Below, one piece after another: positions 1 to 10,099 of a DNA stretch of 64,000 bases. The notes beneath the pieces were generated by a model, which was not told where the DNA came from, made no database searches, and saw nothing but the letters and a program-made list of their open reading frames with translations. A program made the position numbers and the translations under genes. The stretch is from Ignavibacteriales bacterium (GTDB taxonomy: Bacteria; Bacteroidota; Ignavibacteria; Ignavibacteriales; Ignavibacteriaceae): the NCBI GenBank assembly GCA_016709765.1, contig JADJMD010000015.1:62001-126000 (forward strand). The letters run 5' to 3'. Within the stretch, counting starts at the first letter, position 1; the number at the start of each line of letters is the position of its first letter.

Positions 1-2494
1 TGATCCGATGGGCATACATACCGGCGACAGCGTTGTAATTGCTCCTGTTCAAACATTATCAGCAAAAGAAAATTTTAAGCTCCGTTCAATTGGAATAAAA
101 TTAATTCGCCATCTTGGAATTATTGGTGAGTGCAACATCCAATATGCACTCGATCCGAATTCTGAAGATTACCGAATAATTGAAGTGAACGCTCGATTAA
201 GCCGTAGTTCTGCACTTGCTTCGAAAGCAACAGGATATCCGCTTGCATTTATAGCAACAAAACTTGCACTTGGTTATGCTCTAAATGAAGTAGTGAATAT
301 CATAACTCAAGAAACATCTGCAAACTTTGAGCCTGCACTTGATTATGTTGCATTAAAATTCCCTCGTTGGGATTTACAAAAATTCCAGCAGGTTAGTACG
401 CAACTTGGTTCTGAAATGAAATCTGTCGGCGAAGTAATGTCACTCGGCAGAAGTTTTGAAGAAGTACTGCAAAAAGCAATTCGTATGCTTGATGTTGGAA
501 TGCAGGGATTTGTTGGCAACGACATGAAGTTTGCAAATCTTGATAAAGAATTATCCGAACCAACAGATAAAAGAATTTTTGCAATAGCTGTAGCTCAAAA
601 AAGGTTACTCTGTAGATAAGATTCATGATCTTACAAAAATTACAAAATGGTTTTTGTATAAGATGAAAAATATTGTTGATCTTGAAAACCAAATTTCTGA
701 TAATCAATTAAAAAATATTGATACCGACTCAATGCGCCACCTAAAGCAAAATGGTTTTTCAGATTATCAAATCGGCAAACAAACCAGCACAAAAGAACTT
801 GATGTTCGTGAGTATAGAAAATCACTAAATGTAATTCCTGTTGTAAAACAAATTGACACAATGGCTGCCGAGTTTCCTGCACAGACAAATTACCTCTATT
901 TAACTTATCACGGAGTTGAAGACGATATTTCACTTGGTGAAAATGATCAGATAGTTGTGCTTGGAAGCGGTGCATATCGTATCGGTTCATCTGTTGAGTT
1001 TGATTGGTGCTGTGTTAACGCAGTAAACCAGGTTAACAAAAGCGGGTATAAGTCTATTATGATAAATTGTAATCCAGAAACAGTAAGCACCGATTATGAT
1101 ATATGTGATAAACTTTATTTTGAACAATTAACTTTTGAGCGTGTGCTTGATATTTATGATAAAGAAAATCCGCGTGGAGTAATTGTTTCAATGGGCGGTC
1201 AGGTTCCAAACAATCTAGCAATGAAACTTCACAAAGCAGGATTAAAAATTATCGGAACTTCTCCAGAACAAATTGATAATGCAGAAAGCCGTCACAAGTT
1301 TTCGCAAATTCTTGATGATATAAAAGTTGATCAACCTGAATGGCAGGAAGTTACCACACTTACTGATGCAAAAAGATTTTCAAATAGTGTTGGTTATCCT
1401 GTTTTGATAAGACCAAGTTATGTGCTTAGCGGCGCAGCAATGAGCATTGTATTAACTGAAGATGAACTTGAAATGTATCTTAAAAAAGCAACTGATTTGA
1501 ACTCGGAACATCCTGTTGTAATAAGTAAGTTTATAACTGATGCGCGTGAAATTGAAGTTGACGCGGTTGCAAATGAAGGTGAACTTTTCTGTTACGCAAT
1601 TGCAGAGCATGTTGAAAATGCAGGAGTGCATTCCGGTGATGCAACAATTGTACTTCCCACCCCAGCGTACTTATTTAGAAACAATGCGAAAAGTAAAAAT
1701 GATAACTCGCGAAATTGCTCAGAAAGCTTGAAATTACCGGACCATTTAATATTCAGTTTATTGCAAAGGATAACGAAGTAAAAGTTATTGAGTGTAATCT
1801 TCGTGCATCAAGAAGTTTTCCGTTTGTTTCTAAAACTCTAAAAATAAATTTTATAGAAATTGCAACACGCTTAATGCTCGGAGAAAAAGTTCCAAGGATT
1901 GATAAATCATCTTTCGATCTTGATTACGTTGGTGTAAAAGCTTCTCAGTTTTCTTTTACAAGATTAAAAGGATCCGATCCGGTTACAGGAGTCGAAATGT
2001 CATCAACTGGTGAAGTTGCTTGTTTGGGTGATGATTTTAATGAAGCTTTTCTAAAAAGTCTGCTTGCAATCGGACAAAGAGTCCCAACTAAAGGTGTATT
2101 GCTTTCAACCGGAACACCAAAAAATAAGGCGGAACTAATTGATGAATTAAAAATCCTGCAGAAGATGGGATTGAAATTTTACGGAACAAAGGGCACATCA
2201 GATTTTTATAAAGAAAATGGCGGACTTGATGTTGAGGTTCTCTATCGTCCTTTTGATAACCAGGAACCTAGCATTTTAAGTTATATGGCAAATGGAGAGA
2301 TTGATTTAGTAATTAATATTCCCAAAACTTCTGAAAAAGTTGAACTTGACAGCGATTACATCATACGAAGAAAAGCTGTTGATTTGAACATTGCGCTGTT
2401 TACAAATGTACAGATTGCAAAGAGATTTGTGAAGGCACTAAAAAACTATAAGCCGTCTGAGTTGAAAATGAAAAGCTGGGACGAATACGAATAA
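1..2494 (+). CDS. carB: Carbamoyl-phosphate synthase large subunit, 3' part, three frameshifts
   Basis: Makes carbamoyl phosphate from bicarbonate, ammonia and two ATP for pyrimidine and arginine synthesis. The window opens inside the first ATP-grasp half (EVNARLSRSSALASKATGYP near 190-245). It continues through the oligomerisation region, the second ATP-grasp half (SGAYRIGSSVEFDW near 965-1005; RPSYVLSGAA near 1410-1440) and the MGS-like regulatory tail ending at 2494. The frame breaks at about 600 (A run), 1655 (one extra C gives LPTP where LPPQRTYLE is expected) and 1722 (one extra base in AAAG). With those repaired the protein is continuous and well conserved, so sequencing error is more likely than decay. 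Its wording is closer to the eukaryotic CAD-type enzyme than to E. coli CarB: IIGECNIQYAL, SMGGQVPNN, SYVLSGAAM. The 5' part lies outside the window. Confidence 0.93.
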
Positions 2495-2569
2495 AAATAA
2501 ATTAGATTTATATTTTATTGTAAATATACACTTGATTTGAAAATAAAGTCTAATTTATTTACTTTTCGA

Positions 2570-2598
2570 TTGACATTATTGGGACAATTTATTAAACT
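2570..2598 (+). promoter_or_regulatory. Sigma-70-type promoter upstream of the S1/P1 nuclease gene
   Basis: TTGACA (2570-2575), a 17-base spacer and TAAACT (2593-2598) form a canonical -35/-10 pair. It sits about 18 bases before a GGTGGGG-ATG start context at 2616. The same TTGACA-N17 layout precedes both ECF sigma genes in this window. No experimental support. Confidence 0.5.
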
Positions 2599-2615
2599 CC
2601 TGTTTATTGGTGGGG

Positions 2616-3686
2616 ATGTTGTTCTTTTAGAATTCACTTAACTTAATCAATCCTTTGCTGAAGTTACCCAAATGGTTCTGCTGCAGCTGGTCTGATACAT
2701 TACTGCACATGGTTCTGATGCTGATAAGCTGATATTGGCGGAGAACAATTTAACATAACAACTCCTTCTGCATTTATTCTTAAACTAAATTCTGATGGTG
2801 AGAAAATTTGGGTTAATGTTTTTATCACACTCAAATTTTAAAAGCAAATTCTTTGGTTTTACTGCACGGAAACACTTTTATACAGGGATTTTCGAAGTAA
2901 TTCTGTTCCCTGGGCAATTTTAAAACATTCGATTCACTCCAAACAGCTTTTCAGAATAATCAATTTAACAAAGCAATGCTGCTCGCTGCTGATCTTGGAC
3001 ACTATGTTGGTGATATGCATATGCCGCTCCACATCACAAAAAATTATAACGGGCAGTTAACTGGACAAACTGGTGTGCATAGCAGGTATGAATCAACTAT
3101 GATTGGAAATTACAGCGCACAAATTATTTATTCCGGAGATAGTTTAGTTTATATAAATAATGTATCAGATTTTATTTTTAATACACTGTATGCTAATTAT
3201 ATCTATGTAGATTCTGTTTTAAGATGCGATAGTTTAGCAAAAGCATTTGCAGGTAATACAAATAGCACTGCATATTATTCAAAACTATGGGAACTCAGTA
3301 AAGGTTTCACAATAAAATTGTTTAAAGATGCATCCTATAAATTGACTTGCCTTATTTATACAGCTTGGTTGAATGCAGGAAGTCCAGTCTCTGTGGAAGA
3401 TGACAATTCAATTCAGATTGTATCTGGTTTTGAGTTAGCACAAAACTATCCTAATCCGTTTAATCCAAGTACAAGTATTCAGTATGCAATAAGCAACAGG
3501 CAATTTGTTTCATTAAAAGTTTACGATGTAATTGGAAATGAAGTTGCAACCTTGGTTAATGAAGAAAAACCCGCAGGAAGTTATGAAGTAGATTTTAATG
3601 CAAATGGATTATCAAGCGGAGTATATTTCTATTCAATTAATGCAGGCGGTTTTATAGAAACAAAGAAAATGATTTTGCTGCGATAG
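2616..3686 (+). pseudogene. S1/P1-type nuclease with T9SS sorting domain, 5' half disrupted
   Basis: The intact reading stretch from 2976 contains ADLGHYVGDMHMPLH and NYNGQLTGQTGVHSRYES, the metal-binding core wording of the S1/P1 zinc nuclease family. A T9SS sorting domain follows (QNYPNPFNPST near 3445, ending KKMILLR), so the product should be exported. Upstream, VPWAIL (2905-2922) joins the core after one missing A near 2922. A SDT-TAHGSDADK phrase near 2680-2728 matches the family's N-terminal region but is again out of frame. Between them (about 2738-2830) lies a stretch reading TPSAFILKLNSDGEKIW, which resembles an SBBP beta-propeller unit and does not belong to this family. The 5' half is therefore either badly sequenced or a real rearrangement. 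Start at ATG 2616 is a guess. Confidence 0.6.
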
Positions 3687-3776
3687 ATAATTTGAGGTTT
3701 AAGAATCACCGTTAGTAGAAAAGTTATTACCGCCTTATATGTCGTATAAGTAAGAATATTTTGTAACAATAAACTA

Positions 3777-3805
3777 TTGACAAGCCTCCATTAATCCCCT
3801 ATTTT
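3777..3805 (+). promoter_or_regulatory. Promoter of first ECF sigma gene
   Basis: TTGACA (3777-3782), exactly 17 bases, then TATTTT (3800-3805), 40 bases before the sigma gene ATG at 3846. The segment ACTATTGACAAGCCTC is repeated before the second ECF sigma gene at 9438-9453, with the same spacer length and same -10, so the match is very unlikely to be chance. Confidence 0.65.
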
Positions 3806-3845
3806 CAATTGTGAATTCCACTTTCATAAACTAATTATTAATAAC

Positions 3846-4413
3846 ATGTTTGAATCAGATAAGCAGAACATAACCTTATTGTTGGAAGATTGTGTTAATG
3901 GAAAAAAGAAGCAATTAATGAATTACTTCCACTTGTTTATAATGAATTAAAAAAAATCTCCTCTAAATACTTACACGAGGAATATCGTAATCACACATTA
4001 CAAACCACTGAACTTGTTCACGAAGCTTATATTAAACTTATTGGCGGACAGGAAATTAACTGGCAGAATCGTGGCCACTTCTTTGGGATTGCAGCAAATT
4101 CGATGAGGCAGATTCTTGTTGACTATGCAAGGAAACATAATTCACAGAAAAGAGGGGAAGGTAAAACTCATCTTTCATTGGAAAATGCTGAGGATATTGC
4201 TTTTGAATCCGAAGAAGATATAATCGCACTCGATGATGCAATGAAAAACTTGAAGCATTTGATCCAGATTTAAGCAAAGTTGTTGAATTAAGATTTTTCG
4301 GGGGATTGAATGTTGACGAAACTTCAAAAGTCCTGAATTGCTCTGCATCCACAGTTAAAAGAGACTGGAGTCTGGCGAAAGCCTGGCTTTTTAGAGAATT
4401 AGGAAAAGAATAA
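3846..4413 (+). CDS. ECF-type RNA polymerase sigma factor (copy 1), two frameshifts
   Basis: Alternative sigma factor that would redirect RNA polymerase to its own promoter set. Adding one A at about 3905 (AAAAAAGAAG run) and one at about 4245 (AAAAAC run) gives a 189-residue protein, exactly the length of the intact copy at 9512. Visible are region 2 (HTLQTTELVHEAYIKL, AAxSMRQILVDYARK) and a region 4 helix-turn-helix (VVELRFFGGLNVDETSKVL, then STVKRDWSLAKAWL). This wording is that of the ECF group often called TIGR02999, common next to TPR-tailed Ser/Thr kinases. It is followed by a T9SS protein gene and then a kinase. Both breaks lie in A runs and look like sequence errors. Confidence 0.85.
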
Positions 4414-4602
4414 GTAAATAATCCTTTCCCAACATCCCATAAAAATAACCTTTCAGTAATTTTCTTCTTTCAATCAAGACTTTTATCATTTGTCCAAACC
4501 ACCTGCACTTTTTTCTAAATAATTGACCCCGTTTTTTTAATAATACGCATGTACTTGTAGAAGCAAAAAAAATTAAAATCATTTAACAAAAACGGAGTCT
4601 TT

Positions 4603-6593
4603 ATGAAACTGTTACAACTTACATTCCTTGGCTGCTTAATCGTTCTTCAGACATCTATATTCTCACAGACAACTTACACATTGGTTTTAGCAAATAATAA
4701 TTGGGGTAATCCTGCTGCTTGGAGTCCAAATGGTATTCCCGGGCCTGGTGATTTTGCTATTATAAATGGCAAAAATGTAAACATTTCTGATGCACAGTAC
4801 ACTATTTCCGGATTTATTCTAAATCAAGCTACAATTTTTTTCGATGGAATTGACCCCACACTTACAATTACTGATTCTTCTATTTGGTACTCTGGAGAAT
4901 TAGATGGCGGTAATGGGGCAAACGGTACTGGTAATATAAATAGCCATTTTATAATAAACCCCAGCGCAACACTCACAACTTATACCGATACGACTGCCAA
5001 TCAACATTTTCTTCATTTTTATGAAGGGATTAAAGTTATTAACCAGGGAACTATAAATTTTGGTGGAATTACAACTTTAGGAATCAGAGGATTATCTCTT
5101 ATTCAAAATGAAGGGTTGTTTAATATTATTTCTGACGCTGATTTTGGTGGAGAATCATTTAGCGGAGGAACATTTCTCAATACTTCAACCGGAGTTTTTA
5201 GAAAAAGTAGTGGTACAGATATTTCAAGCTTCAATGCCTGGTGGAATTTTATTAATGAAAGTGGTGCAATAGAAGTACAATCTGGAACCCTAAAATTTGA
5301 TTGCAATGGTTCCTTTAACAATGGGACGTATAATGCTAATGCCGGGGCGTTATTAAGTTTTTCTTCTCTTACCCAAACAATAAAAGGAACGCTAAGTGGC
5401 TCACCATCAGGAGATGTAAGACTTTCAGGCTCAACAATAAATGTAGATAGCACCGGAGCTACTCTTGATTTTCAGGGCAGCGGCTTTCAATGGAGCAGGG
5501 GAACCATTACTGGTGGCGGTACTCTTACGATTCCCGAAGGATCACTGCTGCGTTTAGTAACAGATCCTACTAATCCACAAAATCAAGCTCTCTATGGTGG
5601 AACAACACTGTTAAACTTAGGAACTATAAAACAAGAATCGAATAATAGTTTGTCAATCAGAAATCTATCTGTGGTAGATAATCGTTCTCTTTTTGAAGTA
5701 ACGACAGATGCTGATTTTACGGGAGGAACCGGAAATGGCGGTACATTTATTAACACAGGAATTTTTCGCAAAAGCGGAGGAGTTGATATTACACAAATTA
5801 ACGCCTGGTGGAAATTCTTCAATCAAAATGGCGGAGTTATTGATGTTGCTTCAGGAGAGTTAGAATTCACAATGACAAATACCAATTTTTCAAATGAACC
5901 TGGCGCGATCATTAAAGGCGTAGGCATTATTAAAGTGCCATCAAATTTTACTAACAACGGAATTACTGCCCCTGGTAATTCTGCTGGTACGCTTTCATAT
6001 ATCGGCAACTTTTTTCCTTCTACTACGGCTGTGCTGGATGTTCAGCTTGGGGGTGTAACTGAAACTGATTATGATAAATTAAATGTAACAGGCAGTGCAA
6101 AATTAAACGGTACTTTAAAAGTATCTTTAATAAATGGATTTATACCTGCGGCGGGAGACAGTTTTGTAGTACTTACTACAACAAGCGCAATTACCGATAG
6201 TTTTGTAACCTTTGATTTCCAATCTGGTTTATATCTAACGATAAAAAGAACGCAAATAATGTTACAATTTTTGTTGATAGTGTCGGGACAATATCATCGC
6301 TTGAAAATGAAACCGATATTAGAACAATTACGAGTTATAATTTATCACAGAATTATCCGAACCCTTTTAACCCATCAACCACAATCCAATTTGCTTTACC
6401 GCAAGCCGCTTTTGTAACACTTGAAGTTTTTAATGTTGTTGGAGAACGTGTTGATCTGCTTGTGTCTCAGGAATTAAATTCAGGGAAATACAATTATGAG
6501 TGGAATGGCTTAACCCTTACAAGCGGGGTTTATTTCTACAGGCTCCAAGCAGGTAGTTTTGTTGAAACACGAAAAATGATTTTACTGAAGTAA
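4603..6593 (+). CDS. Secreted beta-strand-repeat protein with T9SS sorting domain, one frameshift
   Basis: Function not recognised. A signal peptide (MKLLQLTFLGCLIVLQTSIFS) follows a GGAG ribosome site. The body is rich in G, N, T and short beta strands. It contains two copies of a unit of about 60 residues (DADFGGESFSGGTFLN...FNAWWNF near 5135-5250; DADFTGGTGNGGTFIN...INAWWKF near 5708-5820), as in parallel beta-helix surface proteins. The frame breaks near 6243 in an AAAAAG run. Adding one A gives 663 residues ending in QNYPNPFNPST (near 6350) and RKMILLK, the T9SS sorting domain. It lies between the first sigma gene and the first kinase gene, which suggests but does not prove a link. Confidence 0.8.
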
Positions 6594-6611
6594 CTCAACA
6601 TTCTTTGTTCA

Positions 6612-6658
6612 AAGACTCTAAACTTATATTCTATTATGTTTATAAAGTTTAGAGTCTT
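6612..6658 (+). terminator. Hairpin terminator after the 4603 gene
   Basis: A perfect 14-base inverted repeat (6612-6625 and 6645-6658, arms AAGACTCTAAACTT) lies 19 bases after the stop at 6593 and is followed by GTTTG. It probably ends transcription of the secreted protein gene and separates it from the kinase gene at 6811. The rest of 6594-6810 shows nothing further I can name. Confidence 0.65.
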
Positions 6659-6810
6659 GTTTGCAAATAGCTTTAATAAAAAAGAAGATGAGAAATTACA
6701 ATTAAAGTCTTTGCTGTAATAATTAAAATCACTAATCTTGTTTTGAGTATAACTATTTGTATCTAAAAATATCTAATCATAAAAAACCAATTTAAGTATC
6801 TGAGTGCATT

Positions 6811-9387
6811 ATGGATAAGAATATCTGGACTGATATAAAATCAATCTTTTTTAAGGCTCTTGAGTTAGATGGCAAGGATAGAGAGATTTATTTAAATGAG
6901 GTTTGTAAAACTCCTGAAATCAAAAAAGAAATTCTTACTTTAATATTTGCACACGATAAATCTGAAAACTTTCTTGAAGATTCGATAATTGCTTACGAAC
7001 CTATCACTGATAATTCAAATCTATTTATAGGCAAAACATTTGGAAAGTATAAGGTTGATAAATTAATTGCACGTGGTGGTATGGGCCTGGTTTATCTTGG
7101 CTTGCGTGATGATGAAGTAAAACAAAAAGCCGCTGTTAAGATTATCAACCCTGGTGTGTCCAGTGGCATTGTTATTAAGAGATTTCAAAATGAAAGACAA
7201 ACACTAGCTAATCTTAATCATCCTAATATTTCCCGATTGCTTGATGGCGGTATTACTGATGATGGAATTCAGTTTTTAGTGATGGAATACATTGAGGGAA
7301 TTCCGATAGATGAATATTGTGATGCGAAAAAACTTGGCATAAAAGACAGGTTGAATCTTTTTCTTAAAGTTGCAGCAGTTGTTCAATATGCACATAAGAA
7401 TCTTGTTATACATAAAGATTTGAAACCAAACAATATTTTGATTACACAAGATGGCGAACCAAAGCTTCTTGATTTTGGAATTGCAAAAATTCTTTCTCCC
7501 GAAAATAACCCACTTGAGACTGTTACTCAAAGAGGTATATGGAACTTAACTCCGGAATTTGCAAGTCCCGAACAAATCAATGGCGAACCAATAACTACAT
7601 CAAGCGATGTATATTCGCTTGGAATAATTTTGTATAAGCTATTAACAGGACATAGTCCTTACAAAATAAAAAGTGTATTTCATTCAGATATAAGCAAAAT
7701 CATTACGCAATCAGAACCAACAAAACCAAGTGAAATAATATTCAAAACAATTGTAAATGAATCCGAAGAAAACAATTCTGAAATCAATCCTGAAACCATC
7801 TGCAGGACAAGAGAAGGCAGCATTGATAAACTTCATAAAAAATTAGTTGGAGACTTAGACAATATTATTTCAATGGCGATAAGAAAGGAACCTGAAAGAA
7901 GATATTCCTCCGTTGATAATTTTGCCGACGATATTAAAAGGTATTTAAACGATAGACCTGTAAACGCACATAGTGATTCTCTTATCTATAGAAGTAAAAA
8001 ATTTATTAAAAGAAATAAAACCGCTGTTATACCTGCTGCAATAATTTTTTTACTAATAAATCTGGGACTGGCAGGCGTGTTGTGGCAAGGGCATATAGCT
8101 GGTATTGAAAGAGATATAGCTAAGCTGGAAGCGGATAAATCGAATAGAATAAAATCATTTTTACTTGAAATGATTTCGTCTCCTGACCCATTAAAAGATG
8201 GTAGCGAAGTAAAAGTAATTGATGTTATTCAAAAAGCATCCGCCAAGCTAAAATCTGAGTTAATAAATCATCCGCAAATTGAAGCTGAGATAAGGACAAT
8301 ACTTGGAAACACATATCAAAACCTTGGTATATATGATTCAGCAGAAACTGAATTAACAAAAGCTTTAGGTTTTAAACAAAAAATATATGGTGATCAAAGT
8401 AAAGAAACTGCAATGAGTTTAAAGAGTATTGGATTGATCTATCATTACGAAGGTGATTATGAAAAAGCAGAAGAATACTACAAAAAATCTCTCGCGATTT
8501 TGAAGTCAATCGAAACTAAGCCTTCTTTTGAAACAGCGTTAGTGTTAGATACATATGGCACTTTAATGACTGATCAGGGAGAATATGAAAAAGCGGAAAA
8601 ATAACAGAAGAAGCCCTTCAGATTGCTGAATCAGCTAAAGGTCCTGATGATCCTGATGTTGCCCAAATAAAAAATAATCTTGCAACCTCATACAATTACC
8701 TCGAAAAATTGGATAAAGCAGATTCGCTATATAAAGAAAGTCTTAGAGTCTTTAGAAAAGTTTATGGGAATTTTCATATAAGAGTATCAAGCAGCCTGAA
8801 CAATTTAGCTTTTATATATATCTTTAAGAAAGAACATAAGCAGGCGCTTCCATTGCTTGAAGAAGCATTGAAAATAAAAATAGTTGTGCTTGGTATAGAT
8901 CATCCTGATTTAATAAATGCTTACTCAAACGTTGGCAGCACATATTTTAATATTGACGATTATAATAATGCTGAAAAATATATGAAAGCCTCTATTGATG
9001 TAGGACTTAAAAACTATTCTGAGGACAACATTAATTTAAGCCGCCCTTATAGTTGGTACGGAAAAACTTTAGTGGCTAATAAAAAATTTGAAAAAGGAAT
9101 TTATTATTCAAAGAAAGCATATTTGATTCGTAAAAAAGCTTTTGGAGAGAAGAATAATCTAACATTAATTACTCAATCACAGTACGGACAAAACTTGCTG
9201 GACACAGGTAATTTTAAAGAGGCTGAAAAACAGTTACTCGAAAGTTATAAAGGATTGAATGAAATTTTGGAAATAAAAAGAAGCTACCCAGAAAACTTTA
9301 GGGGCAATTGTTGAATTGTACAAAGATTTAAAAAAAGAGAATAAGGTTAAATACTATTCAAATTTAATTATTAAGGAGAAAAATTGA
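6811..9387 (+). CDS. Membrane Ser/Thr protein kinase with TPR tail (copy 1), two frameshifts
   Basis: Hanks-type kinase that would phosphorylate proteins in the cytoplasm while anchored in the membrane. Residues 88-93 form the glycine loop (ARGGMG), K110 is the VAVK-type lysine, 201-208 read HKDLKPNN, and 221-223 are DFG. The catalytic loop has K where most relatives, including copy 2, have R (HRD), a non-RD form. One transmembrane helix lies near 405-426. The C-terminal half is built of TPR units (pattern ALGF...YGDQSKETAMSL). The frame breaks near 8600 (one A missing in AAAAAT) and near 9290 (one extra A in GAAAAC). Corrected length is 858 residues. An N-terminal segment of about 60 residues (WTDIKSIFFKALEL) is shared with copy 2. 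No clear ribosome site before the ATG. Confidence 0.9.
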
Positions 9388-9440
9388 TTATTGATTGACA
9401 AGATAATCGATTTGGTTCAATGATTTTAATTAAATAACTA

Positions 9441-9469
9441 TTGACAAGCCTCAATTATTCTGCTATTTT
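9441..9469 (+). promoter_or_regulatory. Promoter of second ECF sigma gene
   Basis: TTGACA (9441-9446), 17-base spacer, TATTTT (9464-9469), 42 bases before the sigma gene ATG at 9512. The -35, spacer start (AGCCTC), spacer length, -10 and distance to the start codon all match the promoter at 3777, pointing to a shared duplicated control region. Confidence 0.65.
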
Positions 9470-9511
9470 CATCTCCAAATTGCGCTAATCTTATAACTAT
9501 CTTCTAATTTC

Positions 9512-10081
9512 ATGCTTGAACTTACTCAGCAGAACGTGACATTATTACTACAGGATTGCATCAAAGGTAAAAAGGGTGCAGTTGATGAATTACTGCCTCA
9601 CGTTTACAGCGAATTAAGAAGAATTTCATCCAAGTATCTGCACGACGAATATCGCAAACACACCCTTCAAACTACCGAACTTGTTCATGAGGCTTACATA
9701 AAATTGGTTGGAGATCAGAATATTTCCTGGCAGAATAGAGCGCATTTTTTTGGAATAGCCGCACAATCAATGAGACAAATTCTTGTTGATCATGCTCGAA
9801 AAAGAAAATCATCAAAACGTGGTGATGGCAAAGCAAATATTTCACTTGATGATGTTCTAGAAACTTCCGATAAATCCGATGAACAAATTCTTGCCCTTGA
9901 TGAAGCTTTAAAAAAATTAGAATTAAAGGATCAACGTTCTAGTAAGCTTGTTGAGTTAAGATATTTTTCTGGCCTAACAATCGAGGAAACAGCAGAAGCA
10001 CTCCATATATCCCCTGCAACAGCAAAACGAGACTGGAATTTTGCAAAAGCATGGTTGTACAGAGAAATTGCCAGCGTTTAA
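9512..10081 (+). CDS. ECF-type RNA polymerase sigma factor (copy 2)
   Basis: Intact 189-residue paralogue of the gene at 3846. Region 2 reads HTLQTTELVHEAYIKL and AAQSMRQILVDHARK; region 4 reads LVELRYFSGLTIEETAEAL followed by SPATAKRDWNFAKAWL. No transmembrane or anti-sigma-sensing extension is present. The kinase gene starts 18 bases downstream, so the two are very likely co-transcribed, and no separate anti-sigma gene is visible. In this ECF group control by a linked kinase is a reasonable inference, not shown here. The start lacks an obvious Shine-Dalgarno sequence, as do several genes in this window. Confidence 0.93.
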   Translation: MLELTQQNVTLLLQDCIKGKKGAVDELLPHVYSELRRISSKYLHDEYRKHTLQTTELVHEAYIKLVGDQNISWQNRAHFFGIAAQSMRQILVDHARKRKSSKRGDGKANISLDDVLETSDKSDEQILALDEALKKLELKDQRSSKLVELRYFSGLTIEETAEALHISPATAKRDWNFAKAWLYREIASV

Positions 10082-10099
10082 CAATCAAAGGTTTTTATT

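Noticed and set aside
1540..1731. A separate small gene inside carB
   Set aside because: It is the true carB frame between two indels; it joins smoothly to both sides.
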